Below are positions 1 to 6,920 of a stretch of DNA of 64,000 nucleotides, piece by piece. Positions within the stretch are counted from its first letter, which is position 1. Each line of letters starts with the position of its first letter. The DNA comes from Blautia pseudococcoides (lineage in GTDB: Bacteria > Bacillota > Clostridia > Lachnospirales > Lachnospiraceae). Below the pieces are notes generated by a model. It was not told the DNA's origin. It searched no databases and saw nothing but the letters and a program-made list of their open reading frames with translations. Location of the stretch: the NCBI RefSeq assembly GCF_001689125.2, contig NZ_CP015405.2, positions 62,001-126,000 on the forward strand, given 5' to 3'. The translations under genes and the position numbers were made by a program.

Positions 1-56
1 TCTTTTTCTACTTAAAATATACCACTAAAAAGGTGGTTTGTAAAGGACTGATTTCA

Positions 57-497
57 ATGGATAATTTATTACCAGTATTGAAGAACATAGTGTCATATGC
101 CCTACCCATTATTACATGCGTCACTGTAGTGATTGGTGGAGTATGGACATTATACAAATATTTCAAAGAAAAGAATAGAGATTTTCATTCAGAAATTCTT
201 GCAAAGGTATATGAACCATTATTTACACAATTAGTTAAGATGGAATATAGCAGAAAATTATTGGAAAAATCTTTAGAGGTCAAAAGCAAAGGCGGAGAGA
301 ATTCAGGCAGAGTTACATTAATGCAGGATGACGTTTCAAAAGGGGCATTTTCAGTGAAAGAAGTTCCCTTTATTTCATGGGGTAGCACTAAAACAAATAC
401 AGAAATAAAAATAGGGCAAACGACAGTCAAGCAAGAAGAGTATGCAAATGGCTTGGGAATGGCGTGTTTTGGGTGTCCACAGTTCAGCAAGCGATAA
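57..497 (+). CDS. Small membrane-anchored hypothetical protein
   Basis: Not recognised as a named family. The 146-residue product has one hydrophobic segment near residues 10-32 followed by a Lys/Glu-rich soluble tail, so it is probably anchored in the membrane with a cytoplasmic domain. I chose the ATG at 57 because an AAAGGA sequence lies about 10 bases upstream; the in-frame upstream start at 33 has no ribosome binding site. The last ~16 codons lie inside a 115-bp sequence that recurs, degenerate and not coding, at 1508-1623. The C-terminus may therefore have been created by a recombination or insertion event. It sits beside a decayed gene and a toxin-antitoxin-like locus, which suggests an accessory region. 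Confidence 0.45.
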   Translation: MDNLLPVLKNIVSYALPIITCVTVVIGGVWTLYKYFKEKNRDFHSEILAKVYEPLFTQLVKMEYSRKLLEKSLEVKSKGGENSGRVTLMQDDVSKGAFSVKEVPFISWGSTKTNTEIKIGQTTVKQEEYANGLGMACFGCPQFSKR

Positions 498-560
498 TAA
501 GATATATTATAAGAGAATTATTAAAACCCTTGAAAATCCAGTGTTTCCAAGGGTTTCTCT
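445..560 (+). repeat. Diverged direct repeat, copy A (possible attachment-site-like sequence)
   Basis: About 115 bases align with 1508-1623 in the same orientation, sharing CAAATGGCTT, AATGGCGTG, TTTGGGTGT, CGATAATAAGA and AAGAGAATT in order. Each copy ends in a hairpin; here AAACCCTTG pairs with CAAGGGTTT (about 524-556), followed by a short T-rich stretch that could act as a terminator. Each copy is followed by TAACTGACA-type iterons. The arrangement resembles the two ends of an integrated element, but no integrase is present. Confidence 0.55.
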
Positions 561-610
561 ATGTCTAAAGCAATTATGTGAAAGCCTGAAAAGTTATGAA
601 AACATGTTCG

Positions 611-641
611 TAACAGACAAGTAACTGACACATAACAGACA
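611..641 (+). repeat. Three iterons of TAAC(A/T)GACA, 11-bp period
   Basis: TAACAGACA (611), TAACTGACA (622) and TAACAGACA (633) are spaced exactly 11 bp apart, about one helical turn, so a protein could bind all three on one DNA face. The same motif recurs at 1501, 1665, 1676, 1687, 1714 and 1725. Integrase arm-type sites and replication iterons look like this; which applies is not shown. Confidence 0.6.
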
Positions 642-745
642 AACAAAATGGGTATTTGAGATATAAGAAAAGACAAAATCATTTGTATGATACAAATAGA
701 CTTTTGTTGAGATGAGCGGTATAGTATGCAAGAGGTGAAATAAAA

Positions 746-1135
746 ATGAATACAACAATAATTGTTGCACTTTTAGCGACATTTACTGCTATTGTAACAG
801 CCATTATCACAAATTTTTTGAGCAAAAACAGTAGCTTAAATTTGAGGAACGGAAATTAAAGGAGCAGTATTAATTAGAGTTCATACATGCATTAAGCTTA
901 AATATGAATTCTGGACATGATGAAGCAACAAAAAGGTACAACCATGCTTTTAATAACTTGACCATTGTTGCAAGTCCTACGGTTTTGTCTTCATTATATG
1001 AGCTTTCAAATCTTTACCCACTTAATTAAAGAAATGCGGGCAGACTTATATGGTGGTAGATCAACAAGCGTCAATAAAGATTTGTCATAAATAAATTTGA
1101 TTCGTGGTGTTTTGAAGTCTGGGCAAAAAGAATAG
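746..1135 (+). pseudogene. Decayed gene for a small membrane-anchored protein
   Basis: An ATG at 746 behind AGAGGTG opens a 37-codon frame beginning MNTTIIVALLATF with a single membrane segment. Past its stop at 857-859 the similar-looking coding sequence goes on in other frames: a stretch encoding FEERKLKEQY, then EFIHALSLNMNSGHDEATKRY, then HLIKEMRADLYGG, ending at TAG 1133-1135. It is broken by at least two frame changes and two in-frame stops (near 871 and 1088). The family is not recognised. The layout (N-terminal membrane segment, charged helical tail) is like the intact gene at 57-497, so both may come from the same kind of accessory gene. Confidence 0.55.
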
Positions 1136-1140
1136 CGGGT

Positions 1141-1172
1141 ATCTCAATACAATTTATAGATTGTATTGAGAT
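1141..1172. terminator. Perfect 13-bp hairpin without T-tail
   Basis: ATCTCAATACAAT pairs with ATTGTATTGAGAT across a 6-base loop. There is no U-tract, so it could be an operator or a processing or termination hairpin behind the decayed gene. Its right arm overlaps the -35 box of the promoter at 1161-1189. Confidence 0.5.
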
Positions 1173-1189
1173 ACTCCATATGATAAAAT
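1161..1189 (+). promoter_or_regulatory. Promoter of toxin-like small ORF
   Basis: TTGTAT (1161-1166), a 17-bp spacer and TAAAAT (1184-1189) form a sigma-A-type promoter about 65 bases upstream of the small hydrophobic ORF at 1256. Confidence 0.5.
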
Positions 1190-1255
1190 GGACGCAAGGA
1201 CAATCGTGTTGCAGGGTGAGTTGACTCCTATTCTTATAGAATGGGGGTGATGCTT

Positions 1256-1345
1256 ATGAAAAATCATTTTGATTTTAAGGATATAATGACTTTTGGTCTG
1301 TTCCTTTTGGCATTACTTACATTCGTTTTTTCGTTTTGTAAGTAG
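1256..1345 (+). CDS. Holin-like type I toxin candidate (29 aa)
   Basis: The 29-residue product starts MKNHFDFKDI and is then a single hydrophobic helix ending FSFCK. Size, one membrane span and charged ends match the small holin-like/TxpA-type toxins of type I toxin-antitoxin loci in Firmicutes (family knowledge). GGGGGTGAT lies just upstream of the ATG at 1256; an in-frame ATG at 1250 is an alternative. A strong hairpin follows at 1359-1392, and a promoter on the opposite strand (1449-1477) points back at the 3' end, the usual geometry of a TxpA/RatA-like pair. The toxin call is inference from architecture. Confidence 0.55.
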   Translation: MKNHFDFKDIMTFGLFLLALLTFVFSFCK

Positions 1346-1354
1346 TTCTACATA

Positions 1355-1442
1355 GCAAAACCGCCCTTGTACTTTGGCGAGTAAGGGCGGTTCTTTAACT
1401 AAACTTATGGGTCAACCCCTTGTGGGCGGTTGTTCCTTTTCT
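1355..1442 (-). ncRNA. Putative antitoxin RNA (RatA-like), convergent with toxin
   Basis: On the minus strand, TTGAAT (complement of 1472-1477), a 17-bp spacer and TATATT (1449-1454) predict a start near 1442. Transcription would run left through the shared hairpin at 1359-1392, which on this strand is followed by a short T-run (GGTTTTGC), giving an RNA of roughly 85 bases antisense to the toxin mRNA 3' end. The ends are estimates. Confidence 0.45.
1359..1396. terminator. Bidirectional terminator shared by toxin and antitoxin
   Basis: AACCGCCCTT (1359-1368) pairs with AAGGGCGGTT (1383-1392). The + strand continues CTTT and the - strand TTTTGC, so either transcript can end here. GGGCGGTT recurs at 1423-1430. 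Confidence 0.6.
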
Positions 1443-1448
1443 ATCTAT

Positions 1449-1477
1449 AATATAACATAACATGATATTAAATTCAA
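1449..1477 (-). promoter_or_regulatory. Antitoxin RNA promoter
   Basis: Read on the minus strand: TTGAAT, 17-bp spacer, TATATT. It faces the toxin gene. Confidence 0.45.
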
Positions 1478-1507
1478 TAAAATTTTGAGAAATTAAACCG
1501 TAACTGA

Positions 1508-1623
1508 CAAATGGCTTAATAATGGCGTGATTTGGGTGTTTGGAGTTATGCAAACGATAATAAGAAATTTAATAAGAGAATTGATAGAATCCTTGAAAAT
1601 GCAATGTTTTCAGGGATTCTTTT
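1508..1623 (+). repeat. Diverged direct repeat, copy B
   Basis: Counterpart of 445-560. It keeps the block order, but the reading frame that is open in copy A has stops here. It ends in a hairpin in which GAATCCTTGAAAA pairs with TTTTCAGGGATTC, followed by TTTT, so it could terminate transcription. A TAACTGACA iteron (1501-1509) overlaps its start. Confidence 0.55.
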
Positions 1624-1664
1624 AATTCTCAAAGAACCATAAAACGATATGGAAGGATAGGGGG

Positions 1665-1733
1665 GAACTGACAGGTAACGAACACGTAAGTGACAAATAA
1701 AGAAATTTGTGGGTAACTGACACATAACTAACA
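1665..1733 (+). repeat. Five iterons of TAACTGACA type
   Basis: GAACTGACA (1665), TAACGAACA (1676) and TAAGTGACA (1687) are 11 bp apart; after a gap come TAACTGACA (1714) and TAACTAACA (1725), again 11 bp apart. This matches the motif and helical spacing of the array at 611-641 behind repeat copy A. Confidence 0.6.
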
Positions 1734-1752
1734 AATAGTAAAAGTTTTGTTG

Positions 1753-1768
1753 TGTCTTATGTAAGACA
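1753..1768. promoter_or_regulatory. Palindrome upstream of the kdp leader
   Basis: TGTCTTA-TG-TAAGACA is a perfect 7-2-7 inverted repeat, overlapped by TTATGT/ACATAA arms extending to about 1776. It lies where a kdp promoter or operator would be, but no clear -35/-10 pair was identified and no regulator can be assigned. Confidence 0.35.
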
Positions 1769-1779
1769 GTACATAAGTG

Positions 1780-2008
1780 TCACAGATTCCGCCCCAGCTA
1801 TTTTAATAGGTGACAGGTGCTTGATCCAGCCGCATATAGTATGCGACCGTAATGGAAGCTGAGGTATAAAAGGGTTGAAGATGCAGATGGAAAGCGTGCG
1901 GTTCGTACCAATCCTGTCGTCATTAACTGAATCTTAATACAAAAGCAGTTTCCCTTATGCGCATTTAGGATATTACGTGGTAACATCAGTTACATCCTGA
2001 AAGATAAA
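1780..2008 (+). other. Structured untranslated leader of the kdp operon (possible riboswitch)
   Basis: About 230 bases without a gene precede the first small kdp ORF. The stretch contains a perfect CGCATA-TAG-TATGCG hairpin (about 1832-1846) inside unusually GC-rich, conserved-looking sequence (GACCGTAATGG, GAAGCTGAGG, GTGCGGTTCGTACC). Potassium uptake genes in Firmicutes are often preceded by c-di-AMP (ydaO-type) riboswitches, so one is plausible, but I could not match the known consensus with confidence. Confidence 0.3.
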
Positions 2009-2022
2009 GGAGGGGACCTGAT

Positions 2023-2136
2023 ATGATGGACTTAGCTATGGTGGCTGTTCTGCTTTCCTGTTTTGGATTCATGAAGCTTTTTACCGGATGGTGCAGCAGG
2101 CAGGTGGATACAGGCAGCGACGAGAATAAGGAGTAA
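2023..2136 (+). CDS. Small membrane protein encoded ahead of kdpF (37 aa)
   Basis: ATGATG at 2023 follows AAAGGAGGGG with good spacing. The 37-residue product has one hydrophobic N-terminal helix, an FMKLFTGW segment and a charged tail ending SDENKE. It lies 35 bases ahead of kdpF in the same orientation, so it is co-transcribed with the K+ pump. It is too short for standard gene calling. Its role is unknown; an accessory subunit or regulator of the Kdp complex is an inference from position. The second ATG (2026) could also be the start. Confidence 0.6.
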   Translation: MMDLAMVAVLLSCFGFMKLFTGWCSRQVDTGSDENKE

Positions 2137-2171
2137 AAGAACAATGCAGAACAATGACAGGAGGGGACAAT

Positions 2172-2249
2172 ATGATAATATTGGGAATTGTAATTTTGCT
2201 GACAGCGGCTTATCTACTTTATGCTCTGGTCTATCCCGAAAAATTATAG
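2172..2249 (+). CDS. kdpF: K+-transporting ATPase subunit KdpF
   Basis: The 25-residue product is a single hydrophobic helix ending YALVYPEKL, the typical ending of KdpF, the tiny subunit that stabilises the KdpABC complex in the membrane. GAGGGG lies just upstream of the ATG at 2172. It sits between the 37-aa small protein and kdpA, the canonical position. Confidence 0.85.
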   Translation: MIILGIVILLTAAYLLYALVYPEKL

Positions 2250-2343
2250 TGATCAAAATGCTGCCGTTTGCAGGATCATCTGTGAACAGCAATAACAAAA
2301 TCAGTAACAGGAATAAAGAAGATGACAGGAGGATATGAAAGTC

Positions 2344-4059
2344 ATGTTACAGATAACGCTGACTTTGGCAATTTTCATTTTGGCAGTTATCCCTATGGGG
2401 AAATATATGTATCACATAGCAGCCAAAAAGAAAACTTTTGCAGACCCTTTTTTTGACAGGGTGGATAATGGGATATACAAAATCTGCCGTATTGACAGAA
2501 AAGGAATGAATTGGAGAACATATGCATTGAGCCTTCTTATGGCAAATGCAGTTATGGTTTTTGTGGGATATCTGGTGTTGAGATTACAGCATGGCCTGTT
2601 TCTGAATCCGAATGGAATTGATGGAATGGAGCCAACGCTTTCCTTCAATACAATAATTAGTTTTATGACAAATACTAACCTGCAGCATTATTCCGGAGAA
2701 TCCGGTCTTTCCTATTTAAGCCAGATGCTGGTTATTATTTTCATGATGTTTACTTCCGCGGCGTCCGGATATGCAGCTTGTATGGCATTTTGCCGGGGGC
2801 TTGCAGGAAAGAGTAAGGATTTGGGGAATTTCTACGAAGATATGGTGCGAATCACCACACGTATTCTGATTCCCTGGTCATTGATATTCGGTCTGGTGTT
2901 GATCTGGCAGGGGTGCCCGGAAACCTTTGGCTCGAATATTACGGTAGAGACCATCCACGGGAAACTTCAGGATTTTGCCATGGGTCCCATAGCTGCCCTC
3001 GAGATCATCAAACATCTGGGAACAAACGGAGGCGGTTTTCTTGGAGCAAACTCTTCCACACCTTTTGAGAACCCAACCGTGATCACGGATATAGTGGAAC
3101 TGATTTCCATGATGATCCTCCCGGGCGCATGTGTACTCACCTTTGGCAAGATGTGCCAGGAGAGAAGAAAAGAGGAAGGTAAAACAAAAGAACCATTATT
3201 CGGAAAACAGGGAAGAACCATTTTTGCAGCTATGTCCGTTATTTTCCTTATTGGCCTGACTCTGTGTTTTGTGTCGGAAAAGGCGGGAAATCCGGTTCTG
3301 GAGACGGCGGGAATCAGCCAGGACATGGGAAGTATGGAGGGCAAGGAAGTCAGATTCGGCATTGACCAATCGGCCCTGTTTACCACGGTTACAACATCCT
3401 TCACCACAGGTACGGTCAACAACATGCACGACACATTGACGCCTCTGGGAGGATTGGTACCGCTTTTACATATGATGCTTAACTGTGTTTTCGGTGGTAA
3501 AGGTGTTGGCCTTATGAATATGCTCATGTATGCAGTCCTGGCAGTGTTCATCTGTGGACTGATGGTCGGCCGTACACCCGAGTATCTGGGCAAGAAGATA
3601 GAAGGAAAAGAGATGAAGCTGGTAGCTCTGGTGCTGATCGTGCATCCGCTGCTGATCCTGGGATTTTCCGCGTTGGCGGTTTCCACCCAGGCAGGCCTGG
3701 AGGGCATAAGCAACCCCGGTTTTCACGGGTTGTCACAGGTGCTGTATGAGTTCTCATCCGCGTCAGCCAACAATGGCTCAGGTTTTGAGGGGCTGTCCGA
3801 CAACAGCTATTTCTGGAATATCACAACAGGACTTGCAATGTTCTTTGGCCGTTATATTGCCATTATAGCCCAGCTTGCCATTGCCGGGTCCCTGTTTGCG
3901 AAGAAGAAAACAAAAGTGTCAGTTGGTACTATGCGTACAGATAATACAATATTTACTATTTTACTGATTTTCATTGTATATATTTTTGCAGCGCTGACCT
4001 TCTTCCCGGCACTGGCTCTGGGGCCTATGGCGGAGCATCTGACCTTGTGGTTTTCATAA
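2344..4059 (+). CDS. kdpA: K+-transporting ATPase subunit A
   Basis: KdpA is the channel-like subunit that selects and takes up K+ in the high-affinity, ATP-driven Kdp pump. The 571-residue length fits the family. Four selectivity-filter-type loops are visible: TNTNLQHYSG (~residue 110), GTNGGGFLGANSS (~225), TTGTVNN (~355) and NNGSGFEGL (~475), between many membrane helices. I chose ATG 2344 because AGGAGG lies about 11 bases upstream; ATG 2335 is nearly touching that site. Three bases separate its stop from the long kdpB frame, consistent with a kdpFABC operon. Confidence 0.96.
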   Translation: MLQITLTLAIFILAVIPMGKYMYHIAAKKKTFADPFFDRVDNGIYKICRIDRKGMNWRTYALSLLMANAVMVFVGYLVLRLQHGLFLNPNGIDGMEPTLSFNTIISFMTNTNLQHYSGESGLSYLSQMLVIIFMMFTSAASGYAACMAFCRGLAGKSKDLGNFYEDMVRITTRILIPWSLIFGLVLIWQGCPETFGSNITVETIHGKLQDFAMGPIAALEIIKHLGTNGGGFLGANSSTPFENPTVITDIVELISMMILPGACVLTFGKMCQERRKEEGKTKEPLFGKQGRTIFAAMSVIFLIGLTLCFVSEKAGNPVLETAGISQDMGSMEGKEVRFGIDQSALFTTVTTSFTTGTVNNMHDTLTPLGGLVPLLHMMLNCVFGGKGVGLMNMLMYAVLAVFICGLMVGRTPEYLGKKIEGKEMKLVALVLIVHPLLILGFSALAVSTQAGLEGISNPGFHGLSQVLYEFSSASANNGSGFEGLSDNSYFWNITTGLAMFFGRYIAIIAQLAIAGSLFAKKKTKVSVGTMRTDNTIFTILLIFIVYIFAALTFFPALALGPMAEHLTLWFS

Positions 4060-4086
4060 AATTTGAGAAAGGAATGTAAAAGAGGA

Positions 4087-6153
4087 ATGTCTAAAAAACA
4101 ACAACAAACAAAGTTCGTGACAAAGGACATTTTAAAAAGTTCGATTATCGGTGCATTTCAGAAACTAAGCCCCAAATATATGGTGAAGAATCCTGTCATG
4201 TTTGTAGTGGAGGTGGGTTTTGTGCTCACGCTGCTGATGACCATTGTTCCAACTCTTTTTGGGGATGATGCATCACTGGGATATCTGAGAGTCTATAACG
4301 GAATCGTGTGCGTAATACTTTTTATAACCGTATTATTTGCCAATTTTGCGGAGTCTGTAGCAGAAGGGCGGGGAAAGGCCCAGGCTGCCACACTGAAAAA
4401 GACAAAACAGGATACAAGATCACGCCTTATAGACAAAGACGGTACGGAATTGACCGTAAATGCTTCTGACCTGAAAATGGATGATGTGGTTCTGGTAAAA
4501 GCGGGGGAGATAATCCCAAATGACGGGGAAGTCATAGAGGGAATCGCGTCTGTGGATGAATCGGCCATAACAGGGGAATCCGCGCCTGTAACACGTGAGG
4601 CGGGAACCGATTTTTCATCTGTCACAGGAGGAACAACGGTGGTCAGCGACTGGCTGAAGATCAGGATCACATCAAAACCGGGAGAGTCATTCCTGGATAA
4701 AATGATAGCCCTGGTGGAGGGGGCATCCCGCCAGAAGACACCTAATGAGATCGCGTTGAACACCCTGCTGGTAGGTCTCACGATTATTTTCCTCATTGTT
4801 GTGGTGTGCCTGTATCCTTTTGCTGCTTATTCAGGGGTGCAGATACCTGTCTCCACAATGATAGCCCTGTTGGTCTGCCTGATTCCAACTACGATCGGCG
4901 GCCTGCTTTCCGCCATCGGTATTGCGGGAATGGACAGAGTTACCAGGTTTAATGTGATCGCCATGTCGGGAAAAGCAGTAGAGGCCTGCGGGGATGTGGA
5001 CACCATGATACTTGATAAGACAGGTACCATTACCTTTGGAAACCGTCTGGCAGCGGAGTTTTATCCTGTTGCCGGAAAAAGCAAAGAGGATTTAATGGAC
5101 TATGCAGCGCTTTCTTCTCTTTGTGACCCTACACCTGAGGGAAGATCAACGGCAGAACTGGCAAAAAGTATGGGAAGCAGAATAGATGACAGTACTGCAG
5201 GGCAGATGGAGTTTGTGGAATTTACAGCTCAGTCCAAAATGTCAGGGGTAAACCTGACAGGCGGTTCTCAGATCAGAAAAGGAGCTGCAGATGCCATCAA
5301 GGAGAGAGTCCTGAAAAATGGAGGCAGCGTGCCGGATGATCTGGACACCATTGTGGAACAGATCGCGGGCCTTGGAGGAACTCCCCTTGTGGTGGAAGCA
5401 GATGCTGTGATCTACGGTGTTATTTATTTGAAAGACACAGTAAAACCGGGGCTGGTGGAACGCTTTCAGAGACTTAGGGAAATCGGGATCAAGACCATTA
5501 TGTGTACCGGCGACAATCCGCTGACAGCAGCCACCATTGCGAAAGAAGCCGGTGTGGATGGTTTTATTGCTGAATGCAGGCCTGAAGATAAAATCCGGGC
5601 TATCAAAAAAGAACAGGCAGAGGGAAAACTGGTAGCCATGACAGGTGACGGTACTAACGACGCCCCGGCTCTTGCCCAGGCAGATGTGGGGCTGGCTATG
5701 AATTCCGGTACAGCGGCGGCAAAAGAGGCTGCAAATATGGTGGACCTTGATTCTGACCCCACAAAAATACTGGAAGTGGTGGAAATAGGAAAACAGCTTC
5801 TGATCACAAGAGGTTCTCTTACCACATTCAGCATAGCTAACGATGTGGCGAAGTATTTTGCCATTATACCGGCCATGTTCACCATGGTGATCCCCCAGAT
5901 GCAGATTTTGAATATTATGAAGCTGGCAACACCTATGTCCGCTATCTTATCAGCACTTATTTTCAATGCGGTCATAATCCCGTGCCTGATTCCCATTGCC
6001 ATGCGGGGCGTGAAATATAAGCCCATGAGCGCGGAGCGTATGCTTCTGAAAAATATGGGCATTTATGGTTTGGGCGGCATAGTCGTACCATTTGCAGGAA
6101 TTAAGATCATTGACTGTCTGGTGGCACCGCTGTTGGCAGTGCTGGGAATGTAG
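4087..6153 (+). CDS. kdpB: K+-transporting P-type ATPase subunit B
   Basis: KdpB is the catalytic P-type ATPase subunit that couples ATP hydrolysis to K+ import. P-type hallmarks are all present: actuator-domain TGES, the DKTGT phosphorylation site, and [11 protein letters not shown] in the phosphorylation domain. The N-terminus carries a family-typical FQKLSPK...NPVMF segment. The frame is open from a TTG at 4063, but I prefer ATG 4087 (688 aa), since the upstream codons look non-conserved and TTG lacks a ribosome site; AAAGGA and AGAGGA precede 4087. Confidence 0.96.
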   Translation: MSKKQQQTKFVTKDILKSSIIGAFQKLSPKYMVKNPVMFVVEVGFVLTLLMTIVPTLFGDDASLGYLRVYNGIVCVILFITVLFANFAESVAEGRGKAQAATLKKTKQDTRSRLIDKDGTELTVNASDLKMDDVVLVKAGEIIPNDGEVIEGIASVDESAITGESAPVTREAGTDFSSVTGGTTVVSDWLKIRITSKPGESFLDKMIALVEGASRQKTPNEIALNTLLVGLTIIFLIVVVCLYPFAAYSGVQIPVSTMIALLVCLIPTTIGGLLSAIGIAGMDRVTRFNVIAMSGKAVEACGDVDTMILDKTGTITFGNRLAAEFYPVAGKSKEDLMDYAALSSLCDPTPEGRSTAELAKSMGSRIDDSTAGQMEFVEFTAQSKMSGVNLTGGSQIRKGAADAIKERVLKNGGSVPDDLDTIVEQIAGLGGTPLVVEADAVIYGVIYLKDTVKPGLVERFQRLREIGIKTIMCTGDNPLTAATIAKEAGVDGFIAECRPEDKIRAIKKEQAEGKLVAMTGDGTNDAPALAQADVGLAMNSGTAAAKEAANMVDLDSDPTKILEVVEIGKQLLITRGSLTTFSIANDVAKYFAIIPAMFTMVIPQMQILNIMKLATPMSAILSALIFNAVIIPCLIPIAMRGVKYKPMSAERMLLKNMGIYGLGGIVVPFAGIKIIDCLVAPLLAVLGM

Positions 6154-6166
6154 GGAGGAAGATTTA

Positions 6167-6814
6167 ATGAGATCATTTTTAAAATATTTTAAGAGTGCCC
6201 TGGTCCTGACTGTTTTTATGCTGATCCTCTGTGGGTTTGCCTATCCGGCTGCGTTGACCGGATTGGGGCAGTTTATGTTCCCGCACCAGGCAAACGGAAG
6301 TCTGATCACCGCAGAGGGAGAGAAGACAACAGAACCGGAAAAGGCGGCAGGCTCTGCCATTGTAGGACAGGATTTTTCGGGAAATCCCATGTATTTTCAG
6401 GGGCGTGTATCCGGAGTGAACTATAACACTTATACAGAGGAAGAAAAGAAGGATAAAAGTTACAGCGGTGTTGGTTCCGGCGGCTCCAATCTGGCCCCGT
6501 CCAATGAAGAGCTGAAAGAGCGCGTGGAAAAGACTGTAGATGAATTTCTGGAGAAGAATCCAGGTGTGGAAAAGGGAGATATTCCTGCTGACCTGCTCAC
6601 CGCTTCCGGTTCTGGTATGGACCCGGATATCACACCTCAGTCAGCAGAGATCCAGATTCCTGCCATATCTGAAAATACAGGACTGAGTGAGGAAGAACTG
6701 AGAACAATCGTTGAAAACAACACAGACGGCAGAGTTCTTGGGGTGTTTGGACATGAGAGAGTCAATGTCCTGAAGTGCAATCTGGAGATTGCGAAAGCCA
6801 TTGGAGAAATATAA
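6167..6814 (+). CDS. kdpC: K+-transporting ATPase subunit C
   Basis: KdpC is the single-span subunit that assists the KdpA-KdpB assembly. The 215-residue product has one N-terminal membrane helix (~residues 10-30), then the family segments YPAALTG, PMYFQGR and SGSNLAPSN-like SGGSNLAPSN, and a C-terminal DPDITPQSAEIQ...GRVLGVFGHERVNVLKCN. GGGAGGAAG lies upstream of ATG 6167, 13 bases after kdpB stops. A longer frame from 6092 overlaps kdpB and is not needed. Confidence 0.95.
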   Translation: MRSFLKYFKSALVLTVFMLILCGFAYPAALTGLGQFMFPHQANGSLITAEGEKTTEPEKAAGSAIVGQDFSGNPMYFQGRVSGVNYNTYTEEEKKDKSYSGVGSGGSNLAPSNEELKERVEKTVDEFLEKNPGVEKGDIPADLLTASGSGMDPDITPQSAEIQIPAISENTGLSEEELRTIVENNTDGRVLGVFGHERVNVLKCNLEIAKAIGEI

Positions 6815-6920
6815 GATGTAAACAGAAGATGCGGCAGTCAGAAAACTGCCGTATGGGAAACTGCCGGCAGTTCCGCTTTGGACTGCTGTCAGTTTCTTTG
6901 CGTGTGGAAAGGAGTATGCC

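Noticed and set aside
1780-2008. Firm call of a ydaO c-di-AMP riboswitch
   Set aside because: The context fits, but I could not align the hallmark conserved blocks with confidence, so it is left as an unassigned structured leader.
2967-3713. 248-codon open frame on the minus strand inside kdpA
   Set aside because: It is the antisense shadow of kdpA, with no ribosome site and low-complexity Ser/Arg/Pro composition.
4063-4086. TTG start for kdpB
   Set aside because: No ribosome site precedes it and the extra residues are not family-like; ATG 4087 is preferred.
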